Shown here piece after piece: positions 1-8,050 of a stretch of DNA of 64,000 nt. This DNA comes from CALKJU01 sp046349355. GTDB lineage: Bacteria; Pseudomonadota; Alphaproteobacteria; Geminicoccales; Geminicoccaceae. The position numbers were made by a program, and so were the translations under genes. Location of the stretch: positions 124,001-188,000 of the forward strand of contig JAXMCM010000019.1 of the NCBI GenBank assembly GCA_046349355.1. The letters run 5' to 3'. Position 1 is the first letter of the stretch; each line of letters begins with the position of its first letter. The notes beneath the pieces were generated by a model. That model was not told the origin of the DNA. It did not search any database and saw only the letters and a program-made list of their open reading frames with translations.

Positions 1-53
1 GGCTCCGCTCCGGCCGCAGGAAACTGCCAGAAGGACCGCGCCGAGACGCCTGC

Positions 54-1067
54 ATGCTGCGCTTCCTGCTGACCAAGCTCGGCTTGCTGGTGCCGACCTT
101 CCTGGGCGTCACCTTCATCGCCTTCATCTTCATCCGCCTGCTGCCGGGCGATCCGATCGAGCTGATGGCCGGCGAGCGCGGTGTCGACCCGGAGCGCCAC
201 GCCCGGCTGATGGCCGAGCTCGGCTACGACAAGCCGGTCTGGCAGCAGTACGCGATCTACATCGGCGACGTGCTGCAGGGCGACCTCGGCAAGTCGATCG
301 TCTCCAGGCAGCCGGTCGTGCAGGAATTCCTCACCCTGTTCCCGGCGACCATCGAGCTGTCGGTCTCGGCCATGCTCTTCGCGGTGGTCCTCGGCCTGCC
401 GGTCGGCATCCTTGCCGCCCTGCGCCGCGGCACCGCCTTCGACCATACCGTCATGGCGGTGACGCTCACCGGCTACTCGATGCCGATCTTCTGGTGGGGC
501 CTGCTGCTGATCATCCTGTTCTCGGGGATGCTCGGCTGGACACCGGTCTCGGGCCGGCTCGACCTGCTCTACTATGTCGAGCCGGTGACCGGCTTCATGC
601 TCATCGACACGCTTTTCTTCTCGGACGAGTCCGGCGCCTTCCGCTCGGCGCTGTCGCACCTGATCCTGCCGACCATCGTGCTCGGCACCATCCCGCTCGC
701 CGTGATCGCCCGGCAGACCCGCTCGGCGATGCTCGAGGTGCTGAGCGAAGACTATGTCCGCACCGCCCGCGCCAAGGGCCTGGCGCCCTGGCGCGTCGTC
801 GGCGTCCACGCCCTCCGCAACGCCCTGATCCCGGTCGTCACCACCATCGGCCTGCAGGTCGGCACGCTGCTCGCCGGCGCCATCCTCACCGAGACCATCT
901 TCTCCTGGCCCGGCGTCGGCAAATGGCTGGTCGATTCGATCTTCCGCCGCGACTACCCGTCGGTGCAGGGCGGCCTGCTGCTGATCGCCAGCGTGGTGAT
1001 GGTGGTGAACCTGATCGTCGACCTGCTCTACGGCCTGATCAACCCGCGCATCCGGCATCGAGGCTGA
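54..1067 (+). CDS. Dpp/Opp-type ABC transporter permease (DppB-like), system 1
   Basis: Inner-membrane permease of a peptide/nickel/opine-family ABC importer, 337 aa, the usual DppB length. The N terminus is a membrane segment (about residues 9-30) followed by the family's periplasmic stretch with LPGDP, then a block of hydrophobic helices. The cytoplasmic EAA loop that docks on the ATPase is visible near residues 230-250 (DYVRTARAKGL ... NALIPVV). It is followed 4 bp later by the second permease and then two ATPases, so it opens a B-C-D-F operon. The matching binding-protein gene would be expected just left of the window. Substrate cannot be read from the permease. The ATG start fits the first membrane helix. 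Confidence 0.93.
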   Translation: MLRFLLTKLGLLVPTFLGVTFIAFIFIRLLPGDPIELMAGERGVDPERHARLMAELGYDKPVWQQYAIYIGDVLQGDLGKSIVSRQPVVQEFLTLFPATIELSVSAMLFAVVLGLPVGILAALRRGTAFDHTVMAVTLTGYSMPIFWWGLLLIILFSGMLGWTPVSGRLDLLYYVEPVTGFMLIDTLFFSDESGAFRSALSHLILPTIVLGTIPLAVIARQTRSAMLEVLSEDYVRTARAKGLAPWRVVGVHALRNALIPVVTTIGLQVGTLLAGAILTETIFSWPGVGKWLVDSIFRRDYPSVQGGLLLIASVVMVVNLIVDLLYGLINPRIRHRG

Positions 1068-1071
1068 GGCG

Positions 1072-2010
1072 ATGGCCAGCGGCTCCCCCGAAGCTCCCGA
1101 GCTGATCGTCGACCCGGCCGAGCCCGAGGCCGTCCTCGCCGGCGCTCCCCCGCATCCGCTGGCCGAGTTCTGGCACTACTTCCGCCAGAACCGCGGCGCC
1201 GTCGCCGGCCTCGCCGTGTTCCTGGCCCTGATCCTGATCGCCCTGTTCGCCGACGTGCTGGCGCCGCATGCGCCCGACGTGCAGGACCGTGCCGCCCTGC
1301 TGCTGCCGCCGGCCTGGCAGGACGGCGGCCTGTGGACCTATCCGCTGGGGACCGACGCCACCGGGCGCTGCCTGCTGTCACGGATCATCTACGGGGCGCG
1401 CTACTCGCTGGCGATCGGCTTCGTCGTCATCCTGCTGTCGCTGGTCGGCGGCGTCACGATCGGGCTCCTGTCGGGCTTCTTCCAGGGCTGGCCCGACAGC
1501 CTGATCATGCGCCTGATGGACATCCTGCTGGCCATCCCGAGCCTGCTGCTGGCGCTGGTCGTCGTCGCCATCCTCGGACCCGGCCTGTTCAACGCCGTCT
1601 TCGCCGTCGCCATCGTCTACCTGCCGCACTACGTCCGCCTCACCCGCGCCGCGGCGATGAGCGAGCTCGGCAAGGACTACGTCGTCGGCAGCCGCGTCGC
1701 CGGCGCCGGCCTGCTGCGCATGATGTTCCTCACCGTCCTGCCCAACTGCATGCCGCCGCTGATCGTCCAGGCGACGCTGGGCTTCTCGACCGCCGTGCTC
1801 GACATGGCGGCCCTGGGCTTCCTCGGCATGGGCGCCCAGCCGCCGACCCCCGAATGGGGCACCATGCTGGCCGACGCCCGCGAGTTCATCCTGCGCGCCT
1901 GGTGGGTCGTCACCTTCCCCGGCCTCGCCATCCTCGTCACCGTGCTGGCCATCAACCTCATGGGCGACGGCCTGCGCGACGTGCTCGATCCGAAGCTGAA
2001 GCGCTCATGA
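1072..2010 (+). CDS. Dpp/Opp-type ABC transporter permease (DppC-like), system 1
   Basis: Second inner-membrane permease of the same importer, 312 aa. It has the DppC layout: a hydrophilic N-terminal arm with PLAEFWHYFRQNRGA, a first membrane helix near residues 45-65, the LGTDATGR motif before the transmembrane core, and an EAA loop near residue 200 (KDYVVGSRVAGAG ... LPN). The C terminus reads LMGDGLRDVLDPKLK, typical of DppC. The stop codon overlaps the ATG of the following ATPase in an ATGA arrangement, indicating translational coupling. Confidence 0.93.
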   Translation: MASGSPEAPELIVDPAEPEAVLAGAPPHPLAEFWHYFRQNRGAVAGLAVFLALILIALFADVLAPHAPDVQDRAALLLPPAWQDGGLWTYPLGTDATGRCLLSRIIYGARYSLAIGFVVILLSLVGGVTIGLLSGFFQGWPDSLIMRLMDILLAIPSLLLALVVVAILGPGLFNAVFAVAIVYLPHYVRLTRAAAMSELGKDYVVGSRVAGAGLLRMMFLTVLPNCMPPLIVQATLGFSTAVLDMAALGFLGMGAQPPTPEWGTMLADAREFILRAWWVVTFPGLAILVTVLAINLMGDGLRDVLDPKLKRS

Positions 2011-3005
2011 GCCTGCTCGACATCCGCAACCTCACCGTCGAGTTCCCGACCGCGGGCGGCCGGCTGCGCGCCGTCGACGGCGTCGATCTCGAGGTGGCGG
2101 CCGGCGACATCGTCGCCATCGTCGGCGAGTCGGGCTCGGGCAAGTCGGTGTCGATGCTGGCGGTCATGGGCCTGCTGCCGCCGACGGCGCTGATCACCGC
2201 CGACCGCATGACCTTCGACGGCCAGGACCTGCTGCGCCTCGACGCCGCCCGCCGCCGGACGATCATCGGCAAGGACATGGCGATGATCTTCCAGGAGCCG
2301 ATGACCTCGCTGAACCCGTGCTTCACGGTCGGCTACCAGATCGACGAGGCGATCAAGGTCCATCTTGGCGGGACCCGCGCCGAGCGCCACCGCCGCGCCG
2401 TCGAGCTGCTGGGCCTCGTCGGCATCCCCGCACCCGAGAGCCGGCTCGCCGCCTTCCCGCACCAGATGTCGGGCGGCATGTCGCAGCGGGTGATGATCGC
2501 CATGGCGATCAGCTGCAACCCGCGCCTGCTGATCGCCGACGAGCCGACCACGGCCCTGGACGTCACCATCCAGGCGCAGATCCTCGAGCTTCTGGTCGAC
2601 CTGCAGCGCGAGCGGCAGATGGCGCTCGTGCTGATCACCCACGCCATGGGCGTCGTCGCCGAGACGGCGCAGCGCGTCGTCGTCCAGTACGCCGGCCAGC
2701 AGGTCGAGCGGCAGGACGTCGTCGGCCTGTTCCGCGACCCGCACCATCCCTACACCTCGGCCCTGCTGGGGGCTCTGCCCGAGCGTGCTGCCGGCGGCCG
2801 GCTGGTCTCGATCCCGGGCGTCGTCCCCGGCCTCTACGACCGGCCGCGCGGCTGCCTGTTCAACCCGCGCTGCCGCTTCGCCACCGACCTGTGCCGGAGC
2901 ACGCCGCCGAAGCCGGCGTCCGACGGGCTCGGCAAGGCGCTCTGCCACTATCCCCTGCTCGGCGGCGTGCCGCAGGGCCATCCCGCCACCGGGCAGGCGG
3001 CATGA
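2007..3005 (+). CDS. Dpp/Opp-type ABC transporter ATPase (DppD-like), system 1
   Basis: First of two nucleotide-binding subunits, 332 aa. Visible motifs are Walker A GESGSGKS near residue 40, a Q-loop in FQEPMTSLNP, the signature MSGGMSQR near 153, Walker B LLIADEP near 173, and the H-loop in LITHAMG, where the usual Asp after His is Ala. The C terminus carries the oligopeptide-transporter extension with spaced cysteines (CLFNPRC, DLC, LCHY) typical of DppD and OppD. The start was placed at 2007 because it overlaps the DppC stop (ATGA) and begins directly at the ABC fold; the open frame upstream is an antisense-style shadow of dppC. Confidence 0.93.
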   Translation: MSLLDIRNLTVEFPTAGGRLRAVDGVDLEVAAGDIVAIVGESGSGKSVSMLAVMGLLPPTALITADRMTFDGQDLLRLDAARRRTIIGKDMAMIFQEPMTSLNPCFTVGYQIDEAIKVHLGGTRAERHRRAVELLGLVGIPAPESRLAAFPHQMSGGMSQRVMIAMAISCNPRLLIADEPTTALDVTIQAQILELLVDLQRERQMALVLITHAMGVVAETAQRVVVQYAGQQVERQDVVGLFRDPHHPYTSALLGALPERAAGGRLVSIPGVVPGLYDRPRGCLFNPRCRFATDLCRSTPPKPASDGLGKALCHYPLLGGVPQGHPATGQAA

Positions 3006-3979
3006 GCGCCGTCGTCGCCGCCACCGATCTCGCCAGGCACTACCGCGTCGGCGGCGGCCTGCTGCGCGGCGAAGGCACCGTGCTGCGCGCCTGCGACGGC
3101 GTCAGCTTCACCCTCGACGGCGGCCGCACCCTCGCCGTCGTCGGCGAATCGGGCTGCGGCAAGTCCACGCTCGCCCGCATGGTGACGATGATCGAGCCGC
3201 CGACCTCGGGCGCGCTCGTCCTCGACGGCACCGACCTCGCCACCGCCACGGCCGGCGACCGCAAGCGCCTGCGCAAGGCCGTGCAGATCGTCTTCCAGAA
3301 TCCCTACGGCTCGCTCAACCCGCGCCAGAAGATCGCCACGATCCTGGCCGAGCCGCTGGCCATCAACACCGGCCTCGGCGGCGACGAGCGCCGCGAGGCG
3401 GTCACCCGGATGATGCGCAAGGTCGGCCTGCGCCCCGAGCACGCCGAGCGCTACCCGCACATGTTCTCCGGCGGCCAGCGCCAGCGCATCGCCGTCGCCC
3501 GGGCGCTGATGCTGAGCCCGAAGCTGGTCGTCCTCGACGAGCCGGTGTCGGCGCTGGACCTGTCGATCCAGGCCCAGGTCCTCAACCTGCTCGTCGACCT
3601 GCAGGACGAGCTCGGCCTCGCCTACCTGTTCATCAGCCACGACCTCTCGGTCGTCCGCCACATCGCCGACGACGTCCTGGTCATGTATCTCGGCCGCACC
3701 GTCGAGCAGGGCCCGCGCGACGCCATCTTCGACGCCCCCCAGCACCCCTACACCCGCGCCCTGCTCTCGGCGACGCCGGTCGCCGACCCCGAGCGCAAGC
3801 GCACCCGCATCCGCCTCCAGGGCGAGCTCCCCTCGCCCCTCAACCCGCCCGCCGGCTGCGCCTTCAACCCCCGCTGCCCGCTCGCCAACGCCCGCTGCCG
3901 CACCGAGCGCCCGGCGCTGCAGGCGATGCAGGGCCGGCTGGTGGCCTGCCACGCGGTGGAGGAGGGGCGGGCGGGATAG
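3002..3979 (+). CDS. Dpp/Opp-type ABC transporter ATPase (DppF-like), system 1
   Basis: Second nucleotide-binding subunit of system 1, 325 aa. Walker A is GESGCGKS near residue 46, the Q-loop is FQNPYGSLNPRQ (a DppF/OppF hallmark), the signature is FSGGQRQR, Walker B is VVLDEP, and the H-loop is FISHDLSVV. The C-terminal extension has the Cys pattern CAFNPRCPLANARC. Its ATG overlaps the stop of the first ATPase. The gene closes the first transporter operon; 81 bp later the vapB antitoxin gene starts. Because the second transporter in this window has only one ATPase, this subunit could in principle serve both systems. Confidence 0.93.
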   Translation: MSAVVAATDLARHYRVGGGLLRGEGTVLRACDGVSFTLDGGRTLAVVGESGCGKSTLARMVTMIEPPTSGALVLDGTDLATATAGDRKRLRKAVQIVFQNPYGSLNPRQKIATILAEPLAINTGLGGDERREAVTRMMRKVGLRPEHAERYPHMFSGGQRQRIAVARALMLSPKLVVLDEPVSALDLSIQAQVLNLLVDLQDELGLAYLFISHDLSVVRHIADDVLVMYLGRTVEQGPRDAIFDAPQHPYTRALLSATPVADPERKRTRIRLQGELPSPLNPPAGCAFNPRCPLANARCRTERPALQAMQGRLVACHAVEEGRAG

Positions 3980-4014
3980 CGCTTGCGCACCCGCCGCTGA
4001 CGGTCCATCTGCTG

Positions 4015-4049
4015 TGATGTGTAGAGTGTTCGACGTTCGCTACACATCA
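4015..4049. promoter_or_regulatory. Inverted-repeat operator upstream of vapB
   Basis: A perfect 10-bp inverted repeat, TGATGTGTAG (4015-4024) and CTACACATCA (4040-4049), separated by 15 bp, ends 11 bp before the vapB start codon. Antitoxins of the VapB type bind such repeats to repress their own operon. A weak promoter can be proposed with CTGACG at 3997-4002 and TAGAGT at 4022-4027, which would place the left arm over the -10 region. The repeat is seen directly; the operator role is inferred from position and family. Confidence 0.6.
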
Positions 4050-4060
4050 GGACTGCGTCA

Positions 4061-4282
4061 ATGCGCACCAACATCGATATCGACGATGCGTTGATGGAGC
4101 GAGCGCTCCGGCTGACCGGCCTGGGTACGAAGAAGGCCGTCGTCGAACGGGCGCTTGTCGAGCTGATCGACCGCCGGGCTCGGGACGCCCTGGCCGATGC
4201 CTTCGGCAAGCTGCCAGCCGATCAGGACCCGGAGGAGCTGGACGATACGCCTCCCTGGGTTGTCGTCCGTGATCGTCGATAG
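4061..4282 (+). CDS. vapB: Type II antitoxin, VapB family
   Basis: A 73-aa antitoxin. The N-terminal half (MRTNIDIDDALMERALRL, then KKAVVERALVELI) is the ribbon-helix-helix DNA-binding fold of the VapB family (beta strand then two helices). The acidic C-terminal tail with DDTPPW would wrap the toxin. It should neutralise the PIN-domain RNase encoded next and repress the operon through the inverted repeat at 4015-4049. It overlaps the toxin gene by 14 bp. It sits between two Dpp-type transporter operons with no relation to transport. Confidence 0.88.
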   Translation: MRTNIDIDDALMERALRLTGLGTKKAVVERALVELIDRRARDALADAFGKLPADQDPEELDDTPPWVVVRDRR

Positions 4283-4670
4283 CTGCGTCTGGATCGACTT
4301 CTTCTCGGGGCGCAGCAATGCGGCCACCACCCGCCTCGGCGACGAGCTTCGCGGCGTGGCGACCATACTCGTCGGCGACCTCGTTCGCCTCGAGGTCCTT
4401 CGCGGCTACCGCGAGCCAAGGCGCGCGGCGAAGGTCGCCGCGTTCGTCGACGGTCTGCCGCATGTCGACCTTCTCGGACGCGGGCGCGTCGAGCAGGTCT
4501 GCAGCCTCGACCATGTGCTGCAGCGGAACGGCCTGCGGATGAGCACCGCAGATCTCGTCATCGCCGCCTACTGCGTGGCCGAAAAGTTGCCGCTGCTGAC
4601 CCGCGACAAGGCCTTCGCCGCGGTCGCCGACCTCGCCGGGCTCAGGCTTGTCGTTCCGGCGGGTAACTGA
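4269..4670 (+). CDS. vapC: Type II toxin, VapC-like PIN-domain ribonuclease
   Basis: PIN-domain endoribonuclease toxin, 133 aa from GTG 4269. The four acidic positions of the fold are visible: D in VIVDSCVWIDFF, E in LVRLEVLRGY, D in STADLVIAAY, and D in LLTRDKAF. The start was set at GTG 4269 because PIN toxins begin immediately before the first strand (VIVDS); a TTG at 4260 is an alternative. The 14-bp overlap with the antitoxin implies translational coupling. Family members cleave tRNA or rRNA; the target here is unknown. Confidence 0.88.
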   Translation: MIVDSCVWIDFFSGRSNAATTRLGDELRGVATILVGDLVRLEVLRGYREPRRAAKVAAFVDGLPHVDLLGRGRVEQVCSLDHVLQRNGLRMSTADLVIAAYCVAEKLPLLTRDKAFAAVADLAGLRLVVPAGN

Positions 4671-4757
4671 GCAGCGGTCCCTTTCCGACGCTATCGCTTT
4701 TCAGGCGGACGGATCCGAACCTATTCTAACCATGCTCGCCACCATGGTCATCGCCCC

Positions 4758-5012
4758 ATGCCCTCGATCAAGGCCTCCGAGTTCAAGGCGCCCAGCCCGC
4801 AGCTGATGGACGAGGTTGCCGCCGGCGGCGAACCCGTCGGGAGCACCGGGAACGTCCAGCCGGTTGCCGGTTTGGTGGCCGTTCCCGCCCGGCGGAACGG
4901 CCTGCTCGGGGCGCATCTCGGCCAGGTGAGGATCGATGCCGCTCCGGGCGACCCGGCCATCGAGCGGTCGGACTGGCAGGTCGAGGCCGGTGAGGCGGCG
5001 CCTGGCGTTTGA
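4758..5012 (+). pseudogene. Decayed Phd/YefM-type antitoxin remnant
   Basis: An 84-codon open frame whose start, MPSIKASEFKAPSPQLMDEV, and following AAGGEPV, PVAGLV and VPARR segments match the Phd/YefM antitoxin pattern (SEFKA..LLDEVA..GEPVVITK.G.PVARLVP). The strand that should read VITKNGRPVAR is damaged (GSTGNVQPVAG), and the second half loses the usual LGDIVEPLD.EWE ending. It looks like a gene decaying by substitution rather than a working antitoxin. Its stop overlaps a TTG start for a PIN-like fragment, preserving the layout of a Phd/VapC operon. This identification is from pattern memory and should be tested by profile search. Confidence 0.5.
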
Positions 5013-5191
5013 TCCTCCTCGACACCCGCGCCAGATCGATGATCGTCTCCGAGCAGGAAGCCTGCATGGTCGCGGGCAGCGCCATCGCGTTCTCTGAGTT
5101 CGGCGCGATGCGTCGGAGCGGCCGGTTGTCGTCCGCCCGGCCCGGCGAACGCTGGCGTGGCGCCCTGCGCCGTCACGACGCCCGAATCTGA
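5009..5191 (+). pseudogene. Truncated PIN-domain (VapC-like) toxin remnant
   Basis: A 60-codon frame opening with TTG and reading ILLDTRARSMIVSE, close to the LLLDTHALIWLV.. start of Phd-partnered VapC toxins. A complete toxin would be about 125-135 aa, so more than half is missing, and no second acidic motif of the PIN fold (ELA, D in ADR) is found before the stop. It directly overlaps the decayed antitoxin frame, the normal operon arrangement, which supports a shared origin as a dead toxin-antitoxin pair beside the intact VapBC. Confidence 0.42.
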
Positions 5192-5194
5192 CCC

Positions 5195-5929
5195 TCACCC
5201 GCCCGGCTTCAGCACCCCCACCCAGACCATCCCGTCGGTGAAGTACCGGTCGCCGCCCGCGTTTCTGCCGTCCTGCGTCGCGCCCACCCCCGGCCAGGTG
5301 TACTGCCGCTCCAGCAGCCCGGCCTTGTCGAGCTCGCCGAACAGCAGGTCGCGCTCGGCGTCGATGTCCGGGTCGATGTGGTGGGTGATCTGGCCGGTGA
5401 GGTGGCTGAGGCCGGAATCGCGGTCGTAGGTGGCGTCGCCGACCCACAGCGGCCGCGTCGCGTCGGGGCTCGCCGGCGCCTCCCACCAGCGGACATGGTG
5501 GCGATGGTCGGCGCTGCCGCCGACCTCCTTCTCGAACGCCAGGTCCTGCTTGCGGCCGAACACGAACAGCGGGCTGACCGGGGCGTCGGGATCGGGCCGG
5601 TGCAGCACCACGCTCTCGGCGATCTTGAGGCTGCTCTCGAGGGTGATCGGATCGGCCGGCACCCAGCCGGTCGCCAGCATGGCGCGCACCAGCTCCTCGC
5701 GCGTCCCCTCGAGCGCCACGTTGATGGCATCGCCGGGGATCCCGTCGGCATTGACCGTCACCTTCGGCATGCCGTCGAGCGCCTGGTGGTGCCGTTCCTC
5801 GTGCCGCTTCCAGATCATCGGCAGCGTCAGGTAGGCGATCAGCAGGTAGAGGACGGCGACGCCCAGGAGCGCCATGGTCAGCCGCCGCGAGCGGCTGCGC
5901 TTGTGCTCGCCGTGCCGCGGTGTCGTCAT
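5195..5929 (-). CDS. Membrane-anchored LssY C-terminal-domain protein
   Basis: A 244-aa protein with a basic cytoplasmic N terminus, one membrane helix (about residues 18-40: MALLGVAVLYLLIAYLTL) and an extracytoplasmic domain of the LssY_C type. The recognisable core is GDAINVALEGTREELVRAML, then GWVPADPITL, FGRKQDLAFEK, GGS.DHRHHVRWW and GLSHLTGQITHHIDPDIDAERD. LssY_C is found alone or fused to DedA/PAP2 membrane proteins; its biochemical role is not established. The gene is divergent from the peptidoglycan-binding protein at 5984 with 54 bp between them, and its end lies 3 bp from the toxin remnant. Confidence 0.8.
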   Translation of the reverse strand: MTTPRHGEHKRSRSRRLTMALLGVAVLYLLIAYLTLPMIWKRHEERHHQALDGMPKVTVNADGIPGDAINVALEGTREELVRAMLATGWVPADPITLESSLKIAESVVLHRPDPDAPVSPLFVFGRKQDLAFEKEVGGSADHRHHVRWWEAPASPDATRPLWVGDATYDRDSGLSHLTGQITHHIDPDIDAERDLLFGELDKAGLLERQYTWPGVGATQDGRNAGGDRYFTDGMVWVGVLKPGG

Positions 5930-5983
5930 GCCGGGACGGTCCTTATGGCGCGTGGCGCGCGAACCCGGAGGCAGCGGAGCTGA

Positions 5984-6469
5984 ATGGCTCGTGGGCGGGG
6001 CAGGCTGACGTGGCGCATCGCCGGCGGCATGCTCGGTCTCATGATCCTCGGCCTCTCGATACCGGGGACGAAGGCGGTCCTGTCAAGCTACAGCCGTTCC
6101 GCCTGCGGCGACATCGCCCGCCGCTGGCCGGCGCTGCCGGAGGGTCTCCCGAGGCTGCTGCGGCGCCTTGCGGCCCCCTGCCTGAAGCCGGCGCCGGCGA
6201 TCGTCCCGCCGAGTCTCGATCTGTTCCGCCCCGGCCCCGGCGCGCCAGCCCCCGGCAGCGCGCAGCTGGTGGCGGAGGCGCAGCATCTGCTGGGCCGGCT
6301 CGGCTTCGACGCCGGGCCGCCCGACGGCAGCGCCGGCGCGCGCACGCGCCAGGCGATCGAGGCCTGGCAGCGCAGCCGCTACCGGCCTGTCGATCCGATC
6401 GTGACCGCCAACCTCGTTGCCGCCCTGCGCCGCGAGGTGCGGCGGATGCAGCCACCGGCTGGCGGCTGA
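5984..6469 (+). CDS. Peptidoglycan-binding-domain protein
   Basis: A 161-aa protein with an N-terminal hydrophobic segment (about residues 12-30, a signal anchor or signal peptide), a proline-rich linker, and a C-terminal peptidoglycan-binding (PG_binding_1) repeat at about residues 95-150: AEAQHLLGRLGFDAGPPDG, then ARTRQAIEAWQR. It probably sits in the periplasm bound to cell wall. No catalytic domain is attached. A GGAG ribosome-binding site lies just upstream (5976-5979). The gene precedes the second transporter operon by 98 bp but has no obvious functional tie to it. Confidence 0.72.
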   Translation: MARGRGRLTWRIAGGMLGLMILGLSIPGTKAVLSSYSRSACGDIARRWPALPEGLPRLLRRLAAPCLKPAPAIVPPSLDLFRPGPGAPAPGSAQLVAEAQHLLGRLGFDAGPPDGSAGARTRQAIEAWQRSRYRPVDPIVTANLVAALRREVRRMQPPAGG

Positions 6470-6567
6470 GCCTTCTCCCCCGTGGCGCGGCGGGACGGAC
6501 CGGAGACAGCCGCCCGCGAGCGCTCTATCCTGCCGCCATCGGACGTTGCGCCGGAGGGTCCCTGACG

Positions 6568-8037
6568 ATGCGGCTGAACATCTTCGCGGCGGCGCTGCTG
6601 GCCGCAGGGCTCGCCGGAGCGGCACACGCCAAGGACACGCTGGTCCTGGGCATGGTGCTGGAGCCGCCGCACCTCGATCCCACCGCCGGGGCCGCCGCCG
6701 CCATCGACGAGGTGGTCTACGCCAACGTCTTCGAGGGCCTGACCCGGATCGACGAGACCGGCACCGTCCGGCCGGCGCTGGCCGAGAGCTGGACCGTCTC
6801 CGACGACGGCCTGACCTACACCTTCAAGCTGCGCCAGGGCGTGACCTTCCAGGACGGCACGACCTTCGACAGCGCCGACGTGAAGTTCTCGCTCGAGCGC
6901 GCCATGGCGCCCGACAGCGTCAACGCCCAGAAAGCGCTGTTCGAGCCGATCGCCACGGTCGCGACCCCCGACGCCACGACCGTCGTCGTCACCCTGAAGC
7001 GCCCGACCGGCGACTTCCTGTTCAACATGGGCTGGGGCGATGCGGTGATCGTCGCCCCCGAGACCGCCGCCGGCAACAAGACGAAGCCGGTCGGCACCGG
7101 TCCCTTCGCCTTCAAGCAGTGGGTCTCGGGCGACCGCGTCGAGCTCGTCCGCCGCGACGGCTACTGGGGCACGCCGCCGGCCCTCGCCTCGGCCACCTTC
7201 AAGATCATCAACGACCCGGCCGCCGCCACCGCCGCCCTGCTGGCCGGCGACGTCGACGCCTTCGCCAATTTCCCCGCCCCCGAGGCGATGGGCCAGTTCG
7301 AGAACGACCCGCGCTTCAAGGTCGTCATCGGCACCACCGAGGGCGAGACCATCCTCGCCATCAACAACGGCGCCAAGCCGCTCGACGACCTGCGCGTGCG
7401 CCGCGCCATCGCCCATGCCCTCGACCGCCAGGCGATCGTCGACGGGGCGATGTACGGCCACGGCACGCCGATCGGCAGCCACTTCGCGCCGCACAACCCG
7501 GCCTATGTCGACCTCACCGGCCTCTACCCGCACGATGTCGAGAAGGCCAGGGCGCTGCTCAAGGAGGCGGGCGCCGAGAACCTCAAGCTCACCCTCAAGC
7601 TGCCGCCGCCGCCCTACGCCCGCCGCGGCGGCGAGATCGTCGCGGCCCAGCTCAAGGAGGCCGGCATCGAGGTCGAGCTCATCCCGGTCGAATGGGCGCA
7701 GTGGCTGGAGCAGGTCTTCAAGAACCGCGACTACCAGCTGACCATCGTCTCGCACACCGAGCCCAACGACATCGGCATCTACGGGCGGGACGACTACTAC
7801 TTCGACTACCACAATCCCGAGTTCAAGGCGGTGCTGGCCGAGCTCGCCGCGACCACCGACTCGGGCAAGCGCGACGCGCTGCTGGGCTCGCTGCAGACCA
7901 TCGTCGCCGAGGACAGTGTCAACGGCTTCCTGTTCCAGCTCGCCAAGGACGGCGTCTGGGACGCGAAGCTCGAGGGTATGTGGGCCAACAGCCCGATCCA
8001 GGCCAACGACCTGACGGGCGTCCGCTGGGCCGAGTGA
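6568..8037 (+). CDS. Dpp/Opp-type ABC transporter substrate-binding protein, system 2
   Basis: Periplasmic solute-binding protein of the SBP_bac_5 family, 489 aa. A clear Sec signal peptide (MRLNIFAAALLAAGLAGAAHA, cleavage after AHA) precedes DTLVLGMVLEPPHLDPT. The family blocks follow: VYANVFEGLTRID, LAESWTVSDDGLTYTFKLRQG, VTFQDGT.FDSADVKFS and RRAIAHALDRQAIVDG. The start is ATG 6568, which gives the signal peptide; upstream codons in the same frame lie across the preceding gene and encode nothing sensible. The permeases and one ATPase follow, giving an A-B-C-D order. Ligand unknown: peptide, opine, or another compound. Confidence 0.94.
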   Translation: MRLNIFAAALLAAGLAGAAHAKDTLVLGMVLEPPHLDPTAGAAAAIDEVVYANVFEGLTRIDETGTVRPALAESWTVSDDGLTYTFKLRQGVTFQDGTTFDSADVKFSLERAMAPDSVNAQKALFEPIATVATPDATTVVVTLKRPTGDFLFNMGWGDAVIVAPETAAGNKTKPVGTGPFAFKQWVSGDRVELVRRDGYWGTPPALASATFKIINDPAAATAALLAGDVDAFANFPAPEAMGQFENDPRFKVVIGTTEGETILAINNGAKPLDDLRVRRAIAHALDRQAIVDGAMYGHGTPIGSHFAPHNPAYVDLTGLYPHDVEKARALLKEAGAENLKLTLKLPPPPYARRGGEIVAAQLKEAGIEVELIPVEWAQWLEQVFKNRDYQLTIVSHTEPNDIGIYGRDDYYFDYHNPEFKAVLAELAATTDSGKRDALLGSLQTIVAEDSVNGFLFQLAKDGVWDAKLEGMWANSPIQANDLTGVRWAE

Positions 8038-8050
8038 CAGGCGCCGCGGC

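Noticed and set aside
1332..2006. Longer DppD start well inside dppC
   Set aside because: The extra N terminus is Arg/His-rich shadow sequence; the ATGA overlap at 2007 and the family start favour the short form.
5920..6567. Extending the system 2 binding protein upstream to 5920
   Set aside because: The upstream codons run through the peptidoglycan-binding gene in another frame and would bury the clear Sec signal peptide that starts at 6568.
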